Position numbers and translations under genes: made by a program
Shown: in pieces, positions 56,387-64,000 of the stretch
How positions within the stretch are numbered: the stretch's first letter is position 1
How the letters are laid out: every line of letters begins with the position of its first letter
DNA from: Hormiphora californensis
Taxonomy: Eukaryota; Ctenophora; Tentaculata; Cydippida; Pleurobrachiidae
Length of the DNA stretch: 64,000 nt
Direction: 5' to 3'
Assembly: GCA_020137815.1 (NCBI GenBank)
Contig: CM035350.1
Coordinates: 3,051,037-3,115,036, forward strand
Notes under the pieces: generated by a model
Database searches by the model: none
Told to the model about the DNA's origin: nothing
Seen by the model: the letters and a program-made list of their open reading frames with translations, nothing else

Positions 56387-56740
56387 CCTCTCTCTCTCCA
56401 CTTTAACCTACTATACACACAGTTTTGGTCTATTGCCCCGTTCCAATGTTGCCCTTTGTGAGCTACCCTTGCTGTAGCCACATTGTGATACACTTTTTTA
56501 TGTTTTAGGCTCACTCCTTTCTATCTTTATCACTCTCTCTCTCTATCTTTATCACTCTCTCTCTCTATCTTTATCACTCTGTGACATCGCTTCCGGTATC
56601 TATCATTGCACCGCATGTCCTTTGTGCCCGCCCCGTGCTGCTGCAGTTGTGCAATGGTGTATGAGCATCTTATGTCTAAAAGTAGTACCGCCACAGCCAC
56701 CTACACACACAACATACTGCACGCTCCGTATAATAGTGCA

Positions 56741-56742
56741 TA

Positions 56743-56816
<74 letters not shown>

Positions 56817-56822
56817 TCTCTC
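56741..56822. repeat. (TC)n microsatellite
   Basis: A CT tract with one TTTC interruption. Confidence 0.95.
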
Positions 56823-58119
56823 AGCTCCTTTGAGCTGTCTCCACCACTACTGGTCCTCCTCCTCCTTCGTCTCATATATCTATCTATAGCATCTCGGGTA
56901 ATGCTTAGCAAACTGTCCTTCTTATCTCCTAGCTGTTCTCAGATGATCTCGCTAATCTTTGATGCTCAGCTCGTGGGAGTTTTCCGCCAATTTAAATATA
57001 AACCGTTTTGTCTCCCATTGTGTCTCTCTCTCTTGCTCTCCTTGAAAAGAGTTAGAGAGAAGTAGTTTGTGAAAATAATTGTTGCCAAGTTTAGAAATGC
57101 AATTATATTCTGAGTATTATAAGTAATGATAGTTACCGTGCCCGATCACTGTTGGCGCCTGGTTTCTGGCAACCAAACATGCTGCATCTCTAACAGGGTT
57201 ACCAGATGCCAGCAATCCTATACTAAAGATAGCCTTCATATTTTATACTGCACTGCTAAGTATCAATGCTTTTTCCGCTAAACATAGCAAATAGGAGAGT
57301 ATATATGTATAGGACTTCGTTCAATGCTGTGTGTATCTGTATCTAAATACCCCAAATACTTTTAAAATTGGCCTTAGTTTTTCTCAAATTACAGTGACGT
57401 ACTTGTTTCGTAATTTCCTCCCTATTCCCAGTGACGTAACTGTGTTTCTCTCTTGGGCACGTGATATGTGAGAGGGTTCGAACAGGGAACTGACGTAATA
57501 ATACCCCCTCGTTCTGTAAACATGGGATCACTTTAACTTCATAGCAGGAGGTCAGATGAGATCTGTGGCCCTTCTCATTTTAACTGCCACTTTATAGTAT
57601 TCCCTTAATTATCTCATCATTACGTTCATTTCTTTCTCTCTCTCAGCCCTCTCGTTCTACGTATGTCTCCCTCCCTCTCCCTCTCTACATATCTCCCTCT
57701 CCTGATAGCCTCATTAGCTTTGGCAGCTCACTAAATTTATGCACATGTAACACTAATCCCTGTCCTGCTATTGGTTGAATGGTACATATCACGTGATCAT
57801 TGGATCTGTGTGAGTTGCTAATCATCCCGCCTCATGGCTCATCTTTTGTTGTTAAATCACACGTGTAGAAGGCCGAAGGGTTTTCGGAGCCGGCCATACT
57901 CCCTCTTTTCTTAACTCTCCTCTTTCTCTCTCCCCTATCTCTCTCATTCTCTCTTTGTTTGAAATTTCAGTCAATCAATCAATCTCTTTCTCTGATTTAT
58001 TATGAAACCAACGAGCTCTTTGAGATGGTCCAAACACAAAAAACACACGGTCCCACACATCCCTCGTCTTGCAGGGGCCTCTTAAAACTCATCACTCATT
58101 ATTGTTTCTCTCACTCACA

Positions 58120-58125
58120 CACACA

Positions 58126-58156
<31 letters not shown>

Positions 58157-58168
58157 TCTGTCTCTCTC

Positions 58169-58234
<66 letters not shown>
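58120..58234. repeat. (TC)n microsatellite
   Basis: A CT tract with regularly spaced TGTC variants in its first half. Confidence 0.95.
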
Positions 58235-58237
<3 letters not shown>

Positions 58238-58803
58238 GCCCCCACATATACACCAGCTGGTCCACATCAGCATATGCACTCTCCCTCCCTCAGCCCCATA
58301 GTTGCGACATCATTCCCGGGGCCTCTTACTACACAGTTTGTATTGATCACTTTTTCTCTGAGCTGCCCCTCCTCCTCCTCGGGCGGCTAGCCGGCACCAG
58401 GTATACCCCCTAGCTCTCCTACCCCACCTATACATGCAGCTCAGTCTCCTGTTGTACACACATTTCGTCATTGTCGTCACTGCACGTGAGTCCACAAGAT
58501 CTGCTTGTGTTTAGTGAGAGAGAAAGGGGGGAACTTGAGGGGAACAATTGAGGAGAAGAGAGAGAGATCAGGGTGAGAGAGTGGGGGAGGTATTTTGTGT
58601 GTGTTTATAAATTCTTCTTCCCGCCTATTTCTGTCGTGGGGTTATTAAAAATCAATTATAGCGAAGTGCAATCTTAAAATTGATACCTGACAAGAATTTC
58701 CTGGTCCATATTGGTTGACTGCTAATTTTGCTAACCTCCAAATTGCTATACAGATTCGCAGATCTTGTCTCAACGCTCTCTCTTTCTCCATCTTTTTTTT
58801 TCA

Positions 58804-58805
<2 letters not shown>

Positions 58806-58882
<77 letters not shown>
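58806..58882. repeat. (TC)n microsatellite
   Basis: A pure CT run in a wider pyrimidine-rich stretch (58770-58920). Confidence 0.95.
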
Positions 58883-58884
<2 letters not shown>

Positions 58885-59148
58885 CTCTCGCTCTCTCCCC
58901 TCTCTCTATTTTTCACTCTTCACTCACTCTTGGCGTCTGATTTGGCTTAAGTCCAATGCGGAAAAGAAGTCCTGTCACAGACCCTGGCATTTACTTTCTC
59001 TCCCCCTTTCCGCTCTGCCAATCTCGGCTTGGTCTTTGTCCGCCAGTGTGTGTGTATCACTTTGTGACAGGGCAACAAAGTTTAGAGTCTCTTCCGCGCC
59101 TTCCCCCTTTGATCTCTTTCTCTTCTCTCTTTGCACACTGATCTTCTT

Positions 59149-59640
59149 CTTGCTACACTGTTGCCCGATATCCTTTCTCTAGCACATCTCGCAACATAGC
59201 CCGATATCCTTTCTCTAGCACATCTCACAACATTGCCCGATATCCTTTCTCTAGCACATCTCGCAACATAGCCCGATATCCTTTCTCTAGCACATCTCAC
59301 AACATTGCCCGATATCCTTTCTCTAGCACATCTCGCAACATAGCCCGATATCCTTTCTCTAGCACATCTTGCTACACTGTTGCCCGATATCCTTTCTTGA
59401 GAACATCTCGCATCATTGCCCGATATCCTTTCTCGAGCACATCTCACAACATTGCCCGATATCGTTTCTCGAGCACATCTCGCAGCATTGCCCGATATCC
59501 TTTCTTGAGCACATCTCGCAACATTGCCTGATATCCTTTCTCGAGCACATCTCACAACATTACCCGATATCCTTTCTTGAGCACATCTCGCAACATTGCC
59601 CATAATCCTTTCTCTAGCACATCTCGCAACATTGCCTGCT
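59149..59640. repeat. 36-bp minisatellite, about 13 units
   Basis: The consensus contains GCCCGATATCCTTTCTC, then AGCACATCTCGCAACAT. Alternating CGCAACATAG and CACAACATTG variants form a higher-order pair in the first half. Because 36 is a multiple of three, both strands stay open (PISFLEHISQHC on plus, ARERISGNVARC on minus). I read these as by-products, not genes. Confidence 0.9.
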
Positions 59641-60141
59641 TTCACGGATAACTGTGAAAAACATACATTTCCGTGAGAGGTTGTTTGTTGTTAGGCTATT
59701 AAATCGCACCTGCTGCAGCACTCAGCTAGATGAGCAAGACTACCCAAAATAATTTAAGGTGTTACTTTGCACAGATCTATTTCTTTTAACGGAAACAGTC
59801 ACACCCTCTCACAGATCTAATGGTGGATTTGTACTCACCGTGAAATTCACACTTCATCTCTCTGTCACCTTGCTGCGACTTCTTTGTATCTTGGGGTGGA
59901 GTGCAGGAGACAGGAGAGATGCATGTTTTCCGTCCCCTTGGTTTAATTATCCCAGCTAATTAATCACACCCCTCTTTAATCTAACTTCATCCCGAGTCTA
60001 GACAGAGAAACTAAACCCGGTGTTACACCTTATTGGGAGGGGAGGAGGGTCATTGTGGGCTTCCAGTGGAGTTCTTCTCACGGGGCTGAGAGATTGGGGG
60101 CTTCTTAATCAATGCTGCTGTTTTGTTTTGTAATGCTGCTT

Positions 60142-60144
<3 letters not shown>

Positions 60145-60195
<51 letters not shown>
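60145..60195. repeat. (GA)n microsatellite
   Basis: About 50 bp of GA, in the opposite orientation to the preceding CT tracts. Confidence 0.95.
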
Positions 60196-60197
<2 letters not shown>

Positions 60198-61153
60198 TCT
60201 TGCTCTCTGTTTACACACATCCAATCAATCTCTCTTCCTCTCTCACATAGTGTTCACTTTCATCTCAACCCTTTCTTCTCAACCACTGCAGCAGTCTGTA
60301 CTGGCTTTCAGTATGAAGCTTATGCTTCTATTCTGAGAATGCCCCATTTTTGTTTATCAATAACTGATGAATCACCTTCCGGCTTCAATCGATGTGTTCA
60401 GAAGAAACAACAGCCATGTCAGTTTTAACAATCATGTATAACAAAACCGTGCCTTGTTCTACCCTTTTTCCTTGTTTGAACAAACAAAAAATCAAGGGGT
60501 TGGCAAATGGCAATTCCCACGCACTGACCTTTGGCAACAGCTTGTCCTACTGCTGCTGTTACAACCCCTCCCACTTTTACGATACAATCGCCCCGCCTCC
60601 GACATATGGCATTGTATATCTGGGGGGAGGTAGTGTGCCCTAGATGTGTGTTCATACGTTCAGTTGTGATATTAAGGTATTGAAATTTGTACGTGTACTA
60701 CGTTTTAAATGACATAACCGCTACTATAAACAAGTGTCTGGCTAATAATTATTGTTTTTGGCTAGTGGCTAACAATTTTTGTCTGACAGAACCCCTACTT
60801 GGTGTCTGGCAAAGTTTAATATTATTCTGGCATGTATTATTATATGACGCAACTTCATACTATTATATTATCATGTCACTATGTCACTATATATGTTTAC
60901 CAACAGCTCCACCCTAAAATGTTTAACATTGCGCCTACGTACGTGTACTAAGTAGATATTTTGTTATGGGCTGCTGTTTTAACAGTAAAATTGTTTTGAC
61001 TAATTTTTTAGACCCAATAAGAGCACCTTTATATATAAGTTGCATTTTATTTCCATTCTAAGACTCCCTTTTCTCTCTACCATCTTTGAATTAGGTCGCA
61101 AGGGCCTAGCCAATATCAAATATAATATTAACCAGTATTCCCTGTGTTCAGAC

Positions 61154-64000
61154 ATGTCCGTTGCTATGTTACGTGCGGACTGTGGAAAACCATACCATTC
61201 GAAACGGCGACACGTTGATAACGGTAGGTGGTCTTACCTAATTGTCAAGTTTCTTCTTGAGATAGATGAGTTGGGACTAGTCAACAGTATCCTGTTTATC
61301 ACAGCTCAGTTAGATAACTCTCTCCCTCTCTTCAGATGTTAGTAGGTGCAGTGAGCACCTGTTCTCTGCGTTTAAAGAGCTCACCCACCTCCGGCGGAAC
61401 TCTCTGTTTTGTGACGTCATCCTGGAGACGGAGGAAGGAGGGGAAGTGAGCGCCCACCGGGTCATCCTGGCCAGCAGGTGTAGCTACTTCAGGGCCATGT
61501 TCATGTGTGGGACGAGGGAGACGTGGGAAGACAGGATACAATTGAGAGGGATTACCACCCGCACCCTTGATATCATTATCAGCTACCTCTATAACGAGAA
61601 AGTCAGAATATCAGGTATGTTTGGTGTGTGTTTGAACTTTGTCAGATCTTGCTTTTTGTATCAAAACAGATACTTGATCCATGTAGAAGTTAGTTCCCAG
61701 CTTTCTACAGCCTATAGTATCTCTAACCTATGCTGATACAATATTAACGGGTGATAACTAAAAGATGTCACAAATTTGAATCAGCTGTAGAATTTTTCCC
61801 TTTTGAGATACAGCTTCGGGCCAGTTATAGAACGATTTTTCAGACAATTTTGAATCGGAATTATATACCAGCAAGGACTAAAAAGTTCATTTTCATTGCG
61901 ATATCACATCATTTCCATTTGCCCCACCAAAGCATGTAGTACGTGAAATTTACACACTTTTCTAGCACCTCTAGCACCTGTTCTGTTCAAGATTCAGCTT
62001 CGGGATAGTGATAGAATGATTTATCAGACAATTTTGAATGAAATTATCTTTGTTTCAAACTCCATAAATCTCATTTTCCTGATCAGAATCTTCTGTAACA
62101 AAGCGTAGTTTACAGGTAATTTGAGAAATCGTCATTTCGACGATCTCTTGAAACATTAATGACCGTGAAAACCAACTTCATAATGAGCTAAAATGTTCAA
62201 ACTTGGCAGTTATGTTAGCTATGGCATGAACAACTAAACCCTCAATTTTTAGAATTTCATCTCATCGGAAAAGTCATTTCTGATCACAAAGAAATTTCAA
62301 ATCTCCGTACTACATGCTTTAGTTGGACAAGAGGAAATGATCAGATATCGCAATGAAAATGAACTTTTTAGGTTTTGCCGGTATACTATTCCGATTCAAA
62401 ATTGTCTGAAAAACCGTTCTATAACTGGCCCGAAGCTGTATCTCATAAGGGAAAAATTCTACAGCTGTTTTAAATTTGTGACATCTTTTAGTTATCACCC
62501 GTTATGCCATATTATATTGCCAAGTTTTTTAAAAGCCCACTTCTTCTGTTGTTCTAACCCTCCTTTACATTTGCAGGTGAGGAAGTCCAAGAAATCCTCT
62601 CGGCAGCTGAGATGATGGGACTCCCTGATTTGAAACTAATGGCCCTCCAATTCATATCCTCCAACATTACAGTACCCAACTGCCTGGCAGTCTGGCAGGT
62701 CAGCGAACTGTACTCCAGCAATGTGGCTATAGCTGAGGCCCGGTCCTTCGCTCTCCGTAATTTTACCAAGGTACAGTAGTGATGAGAGTTTAGACACATC
62801 TTAGTGTAGACTCCTTTTGTGTGAGAGAGGGAGAGAGACAGAGAGAGAGACACACACACATAATTGCGTGTTGAATGTTGTACACACATTTTACCAAGCC
62901 AGTATTATAATGAGATTCCCCTCTGTAAATACTTGGTGAGATTGTCCCTGCGTTTTAAAAATACCTGTTTCAAGTAGGCCATGTACAACTATAATATTAG
63001 TTCCCTAGATTATATATCGCCCCCCTCTCCAGCCCCCGATTATATCGCCCCATCTCCCCTCTCCAGCCCCCGATTATACCTATAACCCCATCTCCAAACC
63101 CTAAATGTAACCCCTTCCCTCATTCAGATTGTTGATACAGCAGATTTTCTGGAGCTGCCCGCTGACAAGGTTGCCTCCCTGTTAGGGGACGATATGTTGA
63201 GGGTCAGTCAGGAGAGAGCCGTTCTAAAGGCCCTCACTGCCTGGTTCAGACATGACGAGGATGAGAGGAGACATCACATGCCCGAACTACTAAACTGTGT
63301 TAGGTATGTTAGATAACCTGTTAACATAGCACAGACTTAAATGTTTTGTTTTGATCATGAATCTATTAAACAGTGTCCCGAGTTCCACTTGTTTCACACT
63401 TCTCTTCTCCAGGTTTCACCTGTTTGGATCAACTGATTTTGTGCGTGCTATCACGGGTAACGCATGTCCAGAGACTCTGCCTCACCTAGAAAGTGCGTTG
63501 TCACACCACCTCGAGAGGGCCAAGAGGACCGTGTGTACAGTCGCTGGACCCCAGCAGAACCCTACACGAAGAAGAGTTGTTAACGAACTAGCCATCATTA
63601 TTGGAGGTGAGTGATTATGAGTAGTCGGAATCCTGGGAAACTAGTACAGGCAATGACGGGGCAATGACGTCACTGTCGTCAGATGACGTAGCCATTTAGC
63701 TTACAAACAAATAGGGGTTGCACTGTTATGTCGGGCAACGAAGTGGACGTCATGTAACATGTTGTTTATTGTCTGAACATTATTGAATGAAATATGAATC
63801 TGGGCGTAGAATAACTCTTGCTCTTGTATATACTTGTTATCAAGTATCAGCAGAGATCTAAATATCTCTGTTGATACTTGATTATTACCAATATATCTAA
63901 TTTCAATATATCTCTCATTGCAGGACACGAGGAGAACTCTACGTGGTCCAAAACATGGTCATGTGATGCCCAGAGTGAGGGCAGGTCCTGGTTCTCACTA
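61154..64000 (+). CDS. Kelch-like (BTB-BACK-Kelch) protein, 5' part
   Basis: Exons 61154-61223, 61336-61614, 62577-62770, 63128-63303, 63413-63606 and 63924-64000 join in phase and run off the window. After a short leader, exon 2 encodes a BTB fold (SLFCDVILE, VSAHRVILASRCSYFRAMF). Exons 3-4 complete it and give the BACK domain (LPADKVASLLGDDMLRVSQE, VLKALTAWFRHD). Exons 5-6 end the BACK domain and open the first Kelch blade (LAIIIGGHEENS). Proteins of this type usually act as CUL3 ubiquitin-ligase substrate adaptors, the BTB binding CUL3 and the Kelch propeller the substrate. The substrate cannot be read here and orthology to a particular KLHL is open. Intron 2 contains a palindromic element, and its acceptor lies in a dispersed repeat. 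Confidence 0.9.
61749..62503. mobile_element. Foldback element in Kelch-like intron 2
   Basis: The arms begin CGGGTGATAACTAAAAGATG and end with the complement. Paired inner stretches include CAGACAATTTTGAATC and GGGCCAGTTATAGAACG. No ORF. A partial internal repeat of the arm occurs near 61985-62050. Confidence 0.82.
62549..62576. repeat. Short dispersed repeat, inverted copy at a splice acceptor
   Basis: TGTTCTAACCCTCCTTTACA is the complement of the repeat at 32507 and 47105. It supplies the pyrimidine tract leading to the TTTGCAG acceptor of Kelch-like exon 3. Confidence 0.65.

Noticed and set aside
59149-59640. CRISPR-like array
   Set aside because: Units are contiguous with no unique spacers, and the window is eukaryotic.
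59082-59645. 187-aa minus-strand repeat protein
   Set aside because: Explained by a 36-bp tandem repeat whose length is a multiple of three; no start context, splice sites or conservation visible.

Overview
The window is animal nuclear DNA. It holds intron-rich, compact genes (introns mostly 50-400 bp, GT-AG), AATAAA poly(A) signals, metazoan-specific domain sets (Ki-67-type FHA/PP1 protein, RIF1, RAD54B, CCDC102A, BTB-BACK-Kelch, fucolectin/CCP/C-type lectin) and a short TTAGGG-type telomere-like tract. Short introns, many foldback transposons and long (TC)n tracts fit an invertebrate, possibly a non-bilaterian such as a sponge or cnidarian; I cannot settle the taxon without a search. All exon models below were built by eye from splice signals, reading phase and family resemblance.

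Layout. 1,439-9,878 (-): a complete 13-exon CCDC102A orthologue with a 1.7-kb palindromic transposon in one intron. 9,879-12,733: gene-less, repeat-rich. 12,734-15,698 (-): a secreted fucolectin-CCP-C-type-lectin-CCP gene that looks broken, by a 1-nt shift in the lectin domain and by a 1.24-kb ORF1-only retroelement inside the second CCP exon, with a 10-bp target duplication. 15,759-21,127: a transposon nest, including a TTAA-flanked ~4.4-kb composite that contains a giant palindrome, a lone THAP domain and a T-rich foldback. 21,289-28,336 (+): a Ki-67 (MKI67)-like gene. 28,340-32,360: a small orphan ORF, a (GT)n tract, a second ORF1-only retroelement and foldback DNA. 32,363-37,039 (+): a secreted cysteine-rich phospholipase-A2-like gene with an intronless HNK-1-family carbohydrate sulfotransferase in its fourth intron. 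37,894-38,902 (+): a putative ciliary/axonemal protein. 39,116-42,400 (+): RAD54B. 42,566-53,657 (+): RIF1, 165 bp downstream. 54,060-61,153: about 7 kb of (TC)n tracts and a 36-bp minisatellite. 61,154-64,000 (+): the 5' part of a Kelch-like gene, cut by the window end.

Functionally, Ki-67, RAD54B and RIF1 all act on chromosomes (mitotic chromosome periphery, recombination remodelling, replication timing/end protection). Ki-67-like and RIF1 both carry PP1-docking motifs. Whether this neighbourhood is more than chance needs comparison with other genomes. Three single-nucleotide frame breaks (lectin, Ki-67-like, RIF1) lie in otherwise well-kept exons. The two in the essential-looking genes may be assembly indels; the lectin case has independent support for being a real pseudogene.
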